Numbered from the stretch's first letter, positions 35,810 through 44,227 are shown. The stretch: 64,000 nucleotides of DNA from RUG11237 sp045119215 (GCA_045119215.1 JBGVDD010000168.1:81563-145562); one strand, 5' to 3'. The notes: a model not told the origin generated them from the sequence alone. Program-made: numbers and translations.

Positions 35810-36133
35810 ATGGCAATTGCAGCAGATCTTTTGCAATGTTTGGTTCCTATTTCACAGTTTAACAAAGGTCAGGCAGCAAAGATATTTGACAGACTTCACT
35901 CTGAAAGAGAATTAATAGTTTTAAAAAACAATCAGCCTTCTGCAGTTATTCTGTCACCTGAAGAATATACAAGGCTGACAGAAATAGAGGAAGATTATTT
36001 CCTTTTATTAGAAGCAAATAAGCGAATGGAAGATAATGGAATTAATAAAACTATTTCATTTGATTCTGTAATGAGTGATTTAGGAATCAGTGAAGATGAA
36101 CTTTTAGATACGGAGGATGTTGATGTCCAATGA
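35810..36133 (+). CDS. Phd/YefM family antitoxin
   Basis: The 107-residue protein has the Phd/YefM N-terminal DNA-binding fold (LVPISQFNKGQAAKIFDRL) and the conserved LKNNQPSAVILSPEEY. The C-terminus is acidic (GISEDELLDTEDVDVQ) and would wrap a toxin. ATG 35810 is chosen for its GGAGGTG site; the in-frame ATG at 35795 lies before it. The stop overlaps the ATG of a toxin reading frame that is now broken, so this is an orphan antitoxin or a still self-regulated relic. Confidence 0.9.
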   Translation: MAIAADLLQCLVPISQFNKGQAAKIFDRLHSERELIVLKNNQPSAVILSPEEYTRLTEIEEDYFLLLEANKRMEDNGINKTISFDSVMSDLGISEDELLDTEDVDVQ

Positions 36134-36237
36134 CATGGAGTATTGAGTTTTTAGAAGAAGCAGAAAAAGATATGAAAAAACTGGATCATTCAGCCTAAGT
36201 GCAAGTGTGAAAAGGTATTCGAAAAAATTATGATTAA
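36130..36237 (+). pseudogene. RelE/ParE-type toxin, nonsense-mutated and truncated
   Basis: An ATG overlapping the antitoxin stop begins MTWSIEFLEEAEKDMKKLDHSA, quoted in part: SIEFLEEAEKDMKKLD is the normal RelE-type start. In the same frame TAA (36196) and TGA (36208) interrupt, yet the following codons still read VQV and KGIRKN, as a RelE toxin would. The downstream catalytic part is missing. The toxin is therefore dead by at least two stops plus a 3' loss. Confidence 0.75.
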
Positions 36238-36274
36238 AAAAATGAAGCTTGAAGATAGTTTTTGTGTAAAATGC

Positions 36275-36303
36275 AATTTGTGTCAGCAGTGCTGACACAA
36301 ATT
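36275..36303. repeat. perfect 14-bp palindrome upstream of the DUF1016 gene (copy 1)
   Basis: AATTTGTGTCAGCA and TGCTGACACAAATT flank one central G. The same sequence recurs inside the following gene at 36623-36650. No T run follows, so it is not a terminator. It ends 49 bases before the DUF1016 ATG. Confidence 0.8.
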
Positions 36304-36351
36304 AAAACGTGCAAAGAATTTAGTAGTCTATCTAAAGAAAGGGCGATTTTG

Positions 36352-37338
36352 ATGAAAAACGAAATTACTTTTGCTGGAAATCTGATAAAGATTATAGAAG
36401 ATTCAAGAAATAGTGCGTTGAAGAAGGTGAATGAAGAACTTATTCGAATGTATTGGAAAGTTGGTGAATATTTAAGTAAAGAGTCGAAAGATGCAGTATT
36501 TGGAGATGGCTATATTGATGCTATTGCAAAAGAAATACAAGATGCGTTTCCAGGCATAAAAGGTTTTAATAGACGTGGGCTCTACAGAATGAAACAGTTT
36601 TATGAAATTTATGAAGGGGATGAATTTGTGTCAGCATTGCTGACACAAATAAATTGGACGAATCATCTTGCAATTATGTCAAAAGCCAAGACTGTGGAGG
36701 AAAGGCATTTTTATATAACTTTGTGTGCAAAAGAATCATATTCGTCGAGAGAATTAGAACGTCAAATTGATAGTGGTTACTATGAACGTTATATGCTTTC
36801 GAAAGAAAAAATTCTTCCAGAACCTATAAAGAGTTTAAAACAAAATCCGTTTTTGGATTCTTATGTAATAGAATTTTTAGACTTGCCGAAAAATTTTAAA
36901 GAAGCAGACTTAAGAAAAGGTTTAATCCAGAATATGAAGGAGTTTATTTTGGAAGTAGGGAAGGATTTTACGTTTATAGACGAGGAATATAGAGTGCAAG
37001 TTGGGGGAGAAGATTTCAGAATTGATTTGTTATTTTTTCATAGAGGCTTGCAATGTCTAGTTGCCTTTGAATTGAAAATTGGTAAGTTTAAACCAGAATA
37101 TATTTCCAAGATGGATTTTTATTTAGAAGCATTGGATCGTCAAAAGAAGAAAGAGAATGAAAATCCAAGTGTGGGTATGGTTCTATGTGCTTCAAAAGAT
37201 GATGAAGTAGTGGAATATGCGATGAGCAGGACTATGTCACCGATGATGGTGGCAGAATACAAGTTACAGCTGCCGGACAAGGCTGTATTACAGAGAAAAT
37301 TGCAAGAGTTAATCAATATTCCGTTAATTAAAGAGTGA
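36352..37338 (+). CDS. DUF1016 / YhcG family PD-(D/E)xK nuclease-like protein
   Basis: The 328-residue product has the DUF1016 N-terminal helical domain (ELIRMYWKVGEYLSKE, GFNRRGLYRMKQFY, LTQINWTNHL) and the C-terminal nuclease-like domain. The latter shows FRIDLLFFHRGLQCLVAFELKIG, with D in RIDLL and E-x-K in AFELKIG. The family is common in defence and mobile contexts; its role is unclear. ATG 36352 is chosen although an open frame extends back to 36262. That extension re-encodes FVSAVLTQI, copied in residues encoded around 36625. The helicase gene follows 25 bases later. Confidence 0.85.
   Translation: MKNEITFAGNLIKIIEDSRNSALKKVNEELIRMYWKVGEYLSKESKDAVFGDGYIDAIAKEIQDAFPGIKGFNRRGLYRMKQFYEIYEGDEFVSALLTQINWTNHLAIMSKAKTVEERHFYITLCAKESYSSRELERQIDSGYYERYMLSKEKILPEPIKSLKQNPFLDSYVIEFLDLPKNFKEADLRKGLIQNMKEFILEVGKDFTFIDEEYRVQVGGEDFRIDLLFFHRGLQCLVAFELKIGKFKPEYISKMDFYLEALDRQKKKENENPSVGMVLCASKDDEVVEYAMSRTMSPMMVAEYKLQLPDKAVLQRKLQELINIPLIKE
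36623..36650. repeat. palindrome copy 2, inside the DUF1016 gene
   Basis: AATTTGTGTCAGCA, a central T, then TGCTGACACAAAT: the same palindrome as at 36275, differing at the centre and at the last base. Here it encodes FVSALLTQI in the conserved LTQ-x-xWT motif region. Confidence 0.8.
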
Positions 37339-37363
37339 GCTGTTGTTAAAAGGAGGGGGAGAA

Positions 37364-39850
37364 ATGGGTGAATTGAATTCTGCTGAAAAACTAAATATTG
37401 ATTTTGAAACAGAGTATTCTACAGATGTAATGACTGGTGACAGAAATAAAAGAATGTATTTGTATTACCAGTTAATCAACAGTTTGAAGAAAGCGGAAAG
37501 TGTAGATATCATTGTTTCATTTCTGATGGAATCGGGTGTAAAGATGCTGCTGGGCGAATTGGAAAATGCGTTGAAACGGGGGGCAAAAATCAGAATCCTG
37601 ACAGGAAATTATCTTGGGATTACACAACCATCGGCCCTGTACTTGATAAAAAGAAAGTTAGGGGACAGGGTGGATCTTCGGTTTTACAATGAAAAGGGAC
37701 GTTCTTTCCATCCAAAGTCCTACATTTTTCATTATGTGGATCATAGTGAGTTGTACATTGGTTCTTCGAATATATCAAGGAGTGCGTTGACATCAGGCAT
37801 TGAATGGAATTATAGATTTAGCAGTAAAACAGATGCTAAAAATTATGAAAAATTTTATCATACTTTTGAAGATTTGTTTGAAAATCATTCTATTGTAATA
37901 GATGATGAGGAACTAAAAAGGTATTCAAAAAACTGGCATCGACCTGCAGTGTCAAAAGATTTAGATAAATATGATGTTTTAGAAGACAGTGCTGACGAAA
38001 CAAATGTCCGGGGGCTGTATGAACCAAGGGGTGCACAAATCGAGGCATTGTGTGCGTTGGAGGATACAAGGGCAGAAGGGGCAAAGAGAGCACTCATTTC
38101 CGCTGCCACAGGTGTTGGAAAAACCTATTTAGCAGCCTTTGATTCAAAGAATTACAAAAGGGTGTTATTTGTGGCTCACAGGGAAGAAATTTTGAATCAG
38201 GCAGCAGTTTCCTTTAAAAATGTGAGAAATTCGGAGGATTATGGGTTTTTCAATGGTGCTGACAAATGCACAGACAAGTCTGTTATCTTTGCATCTGTAG
38301 CCACCTTAGGAAGACCAGAGTATCTTAATGACAAGTATTTTACCCCGGATTATTTTGATTACCTGGTGATTGATGAATTTCACCACGCAGTTAACGATCA
38401 GTACAAAAGGATTGTGGAGTATTTCAAACCTCAATTCCTTCTGGGGTTGACGGCAACACCTGAGCGAATGGATGGCAGGAATATATATGAAATCTGCGAT
38501 TACAATGTGCCTTATGAAATATCTCTGAAAGATGCTATCAATAAGGGGATGCTTGTGCCTTTTCATTATTATGGGGTATTTGATGATACAGATTATACAA
38601 AACTTCATATTGTCAGGGGAAAATACGACGAAAAGGAATTAAATGAGACGTATATTGGTAATGTACACAGACACGATTTGATTTATAAATATTATTGCAA
38701 ATACGGTTCCAAAAGAGCCCTTGGTTTTTGCTGTTCCAGGGCACACGCAGAAGAAATGGCAAAAGAATTTTGTAACAGAGGTATCCCGTCGGTTTCTGTT
38801 TACAGCAACGGGAATGGGGAATTTTCGGAGGACAGGTGGACTGCAATTGAAAAGCTTAAAAATGGTGAAATCAAGGTGATTTTTTCCGTAGATATGTTCA
38901 ATGAAGGTGTTGATATCACTTCTGTGGATATGGTAATGTTCTTAAGACCCACCGAGTCACCAGTGGTATTTCTGCAACAGCTTGGTCGTGGCCTTCGAAG
39001 GAGTAGAGGGAAAGAATATCTGAACGTGTTGGATTTTATTGGAAATTATGAGAAAGCTGGACGTGTAAGATTCCTTCTGACAGGCAAATCATTCTCTGAG
39101 AAAGAACAGTATCATCCGGCAGACAGGTCATTGTTTCCAGATGATTGTTTGATTGATTTTGATATGAAGTTGATTGACTTGTTTGCTCAAATGGATAAGA
39201 AGCACTTGAAGGTAAGGGACCAAATTCGGAATGAGTATTTCAGGGTAAAGGATTTGCTTGGAAAGAGGCCTTCCAGATTAGAACTTTTTACGTATATGGA
39301 TGCTGACGTCTATCAGATGGTAATGACTCATTCCAAGGATAATCCATTTAAGCGATATTTAGAGTATCTAAAAGAATGGAAGGAACTGACCGCAGATGAA
39401 GAATTTTTGTATCGGGGAATGGGAAGAGAATTTATAAATCTGATGGAGAACACCAATATGACCAAGGTCTATAAGATGCCTGTACTTAAGGCATTTTATA
39501 ATCAGGGAAGGGTGTTGATGGAAGTATCCGAAGAGCAGCTTTTGGCAAGCTGGAAGGAATTCTTCTCTACAGGAACAAACTGGAAAGATCTCGAAACTGG
39601 AATTACATATGAAAAGTATTGTGCAATTTCTGATAAAGACCATGTGAAAAAAATTCTACAGATGCCGGTACATTTCCTGCTGGAATCCGGGAAAGGATTT
39701 TTTGTAAAACAGGAGGGGGCTGCATTAGCCCTCAGACCAGAGTTACAAGATATTATTTGCCTGCCTGGATTTGCAGAACAGATGAGGGATGTGATTGAAT
39801 ACAGGACAATGGATTATTATCAGAGAAGGTATAGGGAGAAAGGAAGATAG
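37364..39850 (+). CDS. PLD-nuclease / DEAD-box helicase fusion (DUF3427-like C-terminus)
   Basis: The 828-residue protein opens with a phospholipase D-like nuclease domain (HPKSYIFHYVD near residue 116, then GSSNISRSAL). A superfamily 2 helicase follows: Walker A ATGVGKTYLA (about 249), DEFHH box (about 338), LTATPERMDG (about 361) and QLGRGLRRS (about 540). The C-terminal part (RPSRLELFTYMDADVYQ) is of the DUF3427 type. Such PLD-helicases sit in restriction or defence islands; the activity is inferred to be DNA cleavage or processing. ATG 37364 follows AGGAGGGGG. It is probably in one operon with the DUF1016 gene. Confidence 0.87.
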   Translation: MGELNSAEKLNIDFETEYSTDVMTGDRNKRMYLYYQLINSLKKAESVDIIVSFLMESGVKMLLGELENALKRGAKIRILTGNYLGITQPSALYLIKRKLGDRVDLRFYNEKGRSFHPKSYIFHYVDHSELYIGSSNISRSALTSGIEWNYRFSSKTDAKNYEKFYHTFEDLFENHSIVIDDEELKRYSKNWHRPAVSKDLDKYDVLEDSADETNVRGLYEPRGAQIEALCALEDTRAEGAKRALISAATGVGKTYLAAFDSKNYKRVLFVAHREEILNQAAVSFKNVRNSEDYGFFNGADKCTDKSVIFASVATLGRPEYLNDKYFTPDYFDYLVIDEFHHAVNDQYKRIVEYFKPQFLLGLTATPERMDGRNIYEICDYNVPYEISLKDAINKGMLVPFHYYGVFDDTDYTKLHIVRGKYDEKELNETYIGNVHRHDLIYKYYCKYGSKRALGFCCSRAHAEEMAKEFCNRGIPSVSVYSNGNGEFSEDRWTAIEKLKNGEIKVIFSVDMFNEGVDITSVDMVMFLRPTESPVVFLQQLGRGLRRSRGKEYLNVLDFIGNYEKAGRVRFLLTGKSFSEKEQYHPADRSLFPDDCLIDFDMKLIDLFAQMDKKHLKVRDQIRNEYFRVKDLLGKRPSRLELFTYMDADVYQMVMTHSKDNPFKRYLEYLKEWKELTADEEFLYRGMGREFINLMENTNMTKVYKMPVLKAFYNQGRVLMEVSEEQLLASWKEFFSTGTNWKDLETGITYEKYCAISDKDHVKKILQMPVHFLLESGKGFFVKQEGAALALRPELQDIICLPGFAEQMRDVIEYRTMDYYQRRYREKGR

Positions 39851-39959
39851 AAGAGGTAATGCTGATAAAGAGCCCGTCAGATTTTGAAAAATTTAAGACC
39901 ATGTATGGAATTGTCTATCGCAGGGAAGAAAAGAAACAATTTGTTGATATAATGAGAAA

Positions 39960-40186
39960 TGCGACTCCCTTTCCATTGGTGCCGCTATTGAGAACCTGAT
40001 ACTTGAGGCTACGAATTTAGGACTTGGAACACTTTGGATTGCAAATACCTGCTTTGCGTATGATGCTCTTGTACAGTTTATCGATACGAAGGACCAACTT
40101 GTTGGTACAGTAGCTGTGGGTTATGCAGATGAATCTCCTGAAAAGAGACCAAGGAAAAACATGGATGATGTATTGGAATACCGGTG
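39960..40186 (+). pseudogene. nitroreductase 3' remnant
   Basis: The 474-base gap between the helicase and ATPase genes holds a frame reading SIGAAIENLILEATNLGLGT, LWIANTCF and VGTVAVGYADESPEKRP, to a TGA at 40184-40186. This is the C-terminal third of a nitroreductase. The 5' two-thirds, including the FMN-binding start, are gone. A separate short open stretch (39859-39999) contains SDFEKFKTMYGIVYR and is not identified. Confidence 0.7.
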
Positions 40187-40188
40187 AT

Positions 40189-40203
40189 GTACTGAACAGT
40201 TAC
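40189..40203. repeat. 15-base copy of the dispersed repeat arm
   Basis: GTACTGAACAGTTAC is the exact reverse complement of bases 24094-24108 in the triple-hairpin element. It directly follows the nitroreductase remnant. Confidence 0.6.
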
Positions 40204-40249
40204 ATTACTACATAAAAAAGTGCAAATGCACAAAAAATAGTAATGCCTA

Positions 40250-40278
40250 TTGTAGTAAAAACAATATAGTGGTAAAAT
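40250..40278 (+). promoter_or_regulatory. promoter of the DUF4143 ATPase gene
   Basis: TTGTAG and TAAAAT are spaced by 17 bases and end 46 bases before the chosen start codon. Sequence-only inference. Confidence 0.5.
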
Positions 40279-40324
40279 GACATTACCAAAATTCGTGCAA
40301 TACACGAAAACAAGGAGTGATACT

Positions 40325-41578
40325 ATGGAAATTAAGAGAGATTCATACCTTGAACAGTTAAAGATACGAAAAGATAATGGAATGATAAAGATTATCACGG
40401 GAATCAGGAGATGCGGCAAATCATTCCTGTTATTTGTGTTGTTTAAGAAATACTTATTGGAGAGTGGTGTAGATAATGATCACAACATTGAGATTGCGTT
40501 AGATGGAATTGAAAATGAGGAACTGAGAGATCCAAAGAAGTGTTATCAGCATATTAAAGAGCGGATGGAAGATGACCAGAAGTATTATCTGCTTTTGGAC
40601 GAAGTACAGTTTATGCCACGATTTGAGGAAGTGCTGAACAGTTTGCTTCGTATTGGCAACATTGACGTGTATGTAACCGGCAGCAATTCTAAATTTTTAT
40701 CAAGCGATATTGTAACTGAATTTAGGGGCAGAGGAGATGAAATCAGAATTTATCCGTTGTCTTTTGCAGAATTCTATGCGGCTTTTGATGGAGATTATGA
40801 TGATGCTTGGGAGGAATATATGATATATGGTGGTTTACCACAGGTGGCACAATTCTCTGTGGAACGCCAAAAGGCTGAGTATCTTAAAAATATTTTTACC
40901 AATGTTTATATCAAGGATGTGGTAGAGCGAAACAGGATTCAAAATGTTGATGAAATAGGCACTTTGGTAGATATTCTTGCTTCTGCCATAGGAGCACCTA
41001 CCAATCCAACCAAAATATCAAATACTTTCAAAAGTGAAAGAGGCATTAATTATAGCAATAAAACTATATCCAACCATATAGATTATCTTGCAGAAGCATT
41101 TTTGATTTCTAAAGCGGACCGGTATGATATTAAGGGTAGAAAATATGTAGGAGCAAATCTGAAATACTATTTTTCGGATGTTGGACTTAGAAATGCCAGA
41201 CTGAATTTCAGGCAGCAGGAGACGACTCATATTATGGAGAACATTGTTTATAATGAGTTGCTTGTGCGTGGTTACAATGTGGATGTTGGTATTGTGGATG
41301 CATTTGCAAAGAATAGTGAAGGAAAGAGAGTTCATAAGCAGTTAGAGGTTGATTTTGTAGTGAACCAGGGTAGTCAGAGATATTACATTCAGGTGGCTTA
41401 TGATATGACCTCTGAGGAAAAGCAGGCACAGGAACTTAATTCATTCCGAAATATTCCGGATTCATTTAAGAAGATTGTTGTAGTGAATGGAACGAAGAAG
41501 CCTTGGAGAAATGAGGAGGGATTCGTGATCATGGGCATGAAATATTTTTTGCTCAATGCAGATAGTTTGGAGTTTTAG
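40325..41578 (+). CDS. AAA ATPase with DUF4143 domain
   Basis: The 417-residue product has Walker A GIRRCGKSFLL (about residues 26-36), Walker B YYLLLDEVQ (about 80-90), the GSNSKFLSSD sensor region and the DUF4143 C-terminal domain. The latter includes LAEAFLISKADRYDIKG and LEVDFVVNQG. This is a large, patchily spread family often found in accessory DNA; its function is unknown. ATG 40325 follows AAGGAGTG. It stands alone. Confidence 0.87.
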   Translation: MEIKRDSYLEQLKIRKDNGMIKIITGIRRCGKSFLLFVLFKKYLLESGVDNDHNIEIALDGIENEELRDPKKCYQHIKERMEDDQKYYLLLDEVQFMPRFEEVLNSLLRIGNIDVYVTGSNSKFLSSDIVTEFRGRGDEIRIYPLSFAEFYAAFDGDYDDAWEEYMIYGGLPQVAQFSVERQKAEYLKNIFTNVYIKDVVERNRIQNVDEIGTLVDILASAIGAPTNPTKISNTFKSERGINYSNKTISNHIDYLAEAFLISKADRYDIKGRKYVGANLKYYFSDVGLRNARLNFRQQETTHIMENIVYNELLVRGYNVDVGIVDAFAKNSEGKRVHKQLEVDFVVNQGSQRYYIQVAYDMTSEEKQAQELNSFRNIPDSFKKIVVVNGTKKPWRNEEGFVIMGMKYFLLNADSLEF

Positions 41579-41699
41579 TATGGAAAGTTTGAAATGTAAA
41601 AATGGGTCAAAACAAACATTAAAGGTGGTGGACGGATAAAAAAATAAAATATTTGGTTGTTCAGTACAAATACGAAAAAGAGATACTTGGGAGGCAGCT

Positions 41700-42869
41700 A
41701 TGATTATTTCAATATCAACTGAAGACAGATTAAAAGACAGGGATGATGAGGAAAGAAAAGTGATTTTTCTGGATATAGATGGGGTTCTGCAGCCTACTTC
41801 ATCACAGGAAAGATTTGAGCATGACATGGAAGCGCTTAAGAAAGAACTGGCGGAAGAATATAAAGATGAACATTTTCTTGAACTTGATAAATATGATGTA
41901 GGAGCAGTATATTATGACTGGGATAAAACCGCAGTAAGTAATCTGCATAAGCTGTTATCCTGGTGTGATGCAGAGATTGTACTGTCATCAGACTGGAGGC
42001 AGACAAAGACTTTAGAAGACATGAAGTGTCTTATGAAAATCCATAAATTAGACCAGTATCTTACAGAGATGGTTCCGGAAACCCGCCAATGGTCATGGAA
42101 ATATGAAGATATTCCTGCATATCTTTCAAAGCACCCAAAACTTTCCAAATATGTTGTAGTTGATGACATGAATATGGAAAAATATTTTAGAGGACGATTT
42201 GTAAGATGTGACAGATATTTAGGTCAGCATGAGTATAATCAGATTTACAGGCTGTTGGAATATGGTCCATGGTGGGAAGACACACTATATAAAAATTATA
42301 CAAGTGGAAATCTGGGGAGAACAATAGAAGATAAGTTTGACAAGGTTATTTTTCTTGATATAGATGGTGTGCTGAATGATGATGGAGAACGAAAGGCAGA
42401 TGGAGAGATTATCTGTGAGGAATATGTATGGAACCTAAAAGAGATTGTGAATAAAACAAACGCAGAGATCATTTTATCATCTTCATGGAGATATGGTGCG
42501 ATGGGATATGCCCGCAGCGGGTTTTCAGAAGAGAGTAAGGGTATGTCCGAATTATTGAGGCTGTTTGATGAGTATGACCTGAAAATAGCAGGAATAACTC
42601 CAATGATATGTAATGGACCGGATGGACGCCCACTGGAGATAAGGACCTGGCTTTCCAGACGTCCTGAAGTATCAGGTTTTGTCATTCTTGATGATGAAAC
42701 TTTCTGGAACTGGAAGTGGCTGACACCATTTGTAGTTACAACATCATATCTAAAGGCTGATAAGAATGATAAAGAGATGAAAAGACGAGTTTGTGGTCTT
42801 GAAAGACGGGATGCATATGAAGCGATTGAAATTCTTAATAACAAGCAACTTTCGGGTAATGAAGAATAA
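41700..42869 (+). CDS. tandem HAD-domain protein (HAD_SAK-like, two copies)
   Basis: The 389-residue protein contains two HAD-like domains. Copy 1 begins KVIFLDIDGVLQP near residue 20, with LSSDWRQT and VVVDDMN. Copy 2 begins KVIFLDIDGVLND near residue 214, with LSSSWRYG and VILDDE. Both keep the DxDGV nucleophile motif. The style is that of the HAD domain seen in Swiss-army-knife RNA repair proteins, so phosphatase action on nucleic-acid ends is possible. GGGAGG precedes the ATG. I infer internal duplication. Confidence 0.75.
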   Translation: MIISISTEDRLKDRDDEERKVIFLDIDGVLQPTSSQERFEHDMEALKKELAEEYKDEHFLELDKYDVGAVYYDWDKTAVSNLHKLLSWCDAEIVLSSDWRQTKTLEDMKCLMKIHKLDQYLTEMVPETRQWSWKYEDIPAYLSKHPKLSKYVVVDDMNMEKYFRGRFVRCDRYLGQHEYNQIYRLLEYGPWWEDTLYKNYTSGNLGRTIEDKFDKVIFLDIDGVLNDDGERKADGEIICEEYVWNLKEIVNKTNAEIILSSSWRYGAMGYARSGFSEESKGMSELLRLFDEYDLKIAGITPMICNGPDGRPLEIRTWLSRRPEVSGFVILDDETFWNWKWLTPFVVTTSYLKADKNDKEMKRRVCGLERRDAYEAIEILNNKQLSGNEE

Positions 42870-42904
42870 ATGCAGCTGCAGATAGATAATAGGGAGTGTG
42901 GAAC

Positions 42905-43000
42905 ATGGGAATATACTTAAATCCTGGAAATGAAGGCTTTAAAAGGGCGATACGTTCTAAAGTATATAATGGAATTTTGGTTTGTGGGCAGTTATTCTAA
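42905..43000 (+). pseudogene. 5' stub of an AAA-ATPase/DUF1703-like gene
   Basis: The frame begins MGIYLNPGNEGFKRAI at ATG 42905, the hallmark N-terminus of the ATP-binding AAA/DUF1703 family. After about 20 family-like residues it runs into unrelated sequence and stops at 43000. Everything downstream, including Walker motifs, is missing. A short ribosome site (GGGAG) is kept. Confidence 0.65.
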
Positions 43001-43071
43001 AAGAAACGGATAAAATGATAGGACAGTGTGGACTTACGATGCAACCCTGGGGTATCTGGATGAATAAATAA
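42970..43071 (+). pseudogene. internal fragment of a GNAT acetyltransferase
   Basis: In a different frame from the ATPase stub the sequence reads FGLWAVILKETDKMIGQCGL then TMQPW, the core beta strands of RimJ/RimL-type GNAT acetyltransferases. It lacks both ends and stops at 43071. The ATPase stub and this fragment join around 42965, so the two were fused by deletion. Confidence 0.65.
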
Positions 43072-43084
43072 TTGAAAAAGTACG

Positions 43085-43116
43085 AATAGCCAAGGCCTAT
43101 GGGAACCTTGGCTATT
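43085..43116 (+). terminator. hairpin, probable terminator
   Basis: AATAGCCAAGG and CCTTGGCTATT form a perfect 11-bp stem followed by a short T-rich stretch. It lies after the gene fragments. The rest of the 435-base gap (43117-43304) shows nothing I recognise. Confidence 0.6.
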
Positions 43117-43304
43117 TGTGCGTGTAGTAATGCTATGAGTTTAAGTGAAAAAATACAAGGAAAGTACAAATTGAGTTATCAAGGTTTGTGTGGTACAATG
43201 AGTTTAATTGAGAAACTTAAATGCATAACCGAAGAGTGTAGTGGTTTAACGTAGGTGTTCTTGATAATTTCAGGATGGAATATAAGGATTAGGAGATGAT
43301 ATAT

Positions 43305-43766
43305 TTGGCTATTATGACAGTATACCATGGGGGATATCAGCCAGTAGAATATCCAGAAATTCGTGTAGGCCGTAACACAAAAGATTTTGGAATAGGATTC
43401 TACTGCACAATTATTAAGGAACAAGCTCAAAGATGGGCAAGACGATATGATACAAAGATTGTCTCAATTTACGATGTGAAATTAGACACCAGTTTAAGCA
43501 TAAAAGAATTTAAAGAAATGACAGAAGAATGGCTGGATTTTATTATTGCATGTCGAAGTGGGAAAAAACATAATTATGATATTGTAATTGGTGCAATGGC
43601 GGATGATCAGATTTATAACTTTATTTCAGATTATATGGATGGCGTGCTTACCAGGGAACAATTTTGGATAATGGCAAAATTTAAATATCCAACTCATCAA
43701 ATTGTGTTTTGCACAGAAGATGCATTGCACTGTTTACAATATAGAGGGTTTGAAGAGGTGATATAA
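43305..43766 (+). CDS. DUF3990 protein, probable ADP-ribosyltransferase-type toxin
   Basis: The product of about 153 residues fits DUF3990: TVYHGGYQPVEYPEI, then NTKDFGIGFYCTIIKEQAQR and the late YPTHQIVFCTEDALHCLQ. DUF3990 has an ART-like fold and is found in toxin-antitoxin contexts. The start is uncertain: TTG 43305 is 9 bases behind AGGAG; ATG 43296 (too close) and ATG 43314 are options. Its stop overlaps the next gene's ATG by one base (TAATG), so the two are coupled. Confidence 0.78.
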   Translation: MAIMTVYHGGYQPVEYPEIRVGRNTKDFGIGFYCTIIKEQAQRWARRYDTKIVSIYDVKLDTSLSIKEFKEMTEEWLDFIIACRSGKKHNYDIVIGAMADDQIYNFISDYMDGVLTREQFWIMAKFKYPTHQIVFCTEDALHCLQYRGFEEVI

Positions 43767-44227
43767 TGATTGGAAGTGGTCGGGAATCAAAAAAAGATAA
43801 TGATCTTTTTTATACATGTAGTTTAATTGACTATATTGCAAGAAAAACGAAAAATATTCGTGTAGATGTGGTAAATCAATTGGGGAAAAAAAATTTGGAA
43901 AAAATCTATGATTTGGCAGATGTGTATCACTGCGATAATATTGACAGGGTAAGTGAAGATTTTATTGAAACGGCCAGGATACAGACAGGTACATTTGACA
44001 ATGTTGGAGATTGCAAGTATGCTATTCCTTCCTATTGGGACATTGGAAAAGTGTATAAAAGGTTGATAAAACAAGTTGCAGAGAATGAAAAAATTGAAGT
44101 AATTGAAGCGTTGATAAAAGTCTACCAATCTTTTATCAGCAGGAAAATTGATGACTATAACAGCAGTGTATATTATGAAAATCCATCTTATATATACGAA
44201 TGCTATAGAGAAAATCAAATGCTGTAA
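43766..44227 (+). CDS. partner protein of the DUF3990 gene, probable antitoxin
   Basis: The 153-residue protein has no motif I can name. KNLEKIYDLADVYHCDNIDR and YAIPSYWDIGKVYKRLI are stretches I recall from genes following DUF3990 genes in clostridia. Overlap with the toxin-like gene and the pair's isolation from neighbours argue for a toxin-antitoxin unit. The antitoxin role is inference. Confidence 0.65.
   Translation: MIGSGRESKKDNDLFYTCSLIDYIARKTKNIRVDVVNQLGKKNLEKIYDLADVYHCDNIDRVSEDFIETARIQTGTFDNVGDCKYAIPSYWDIGKVYKRLIKQVAENEKIEVIEALIKVYQSFISRKIDDYNSSVYYENPSYIYECYRENQML

Noticed and set aside
42296..42844. A 182-codon open frame on the - strand
   Set aside because: It is antisense to the second HAD domain and has no ribosome site; the + strand motifs are convincing.
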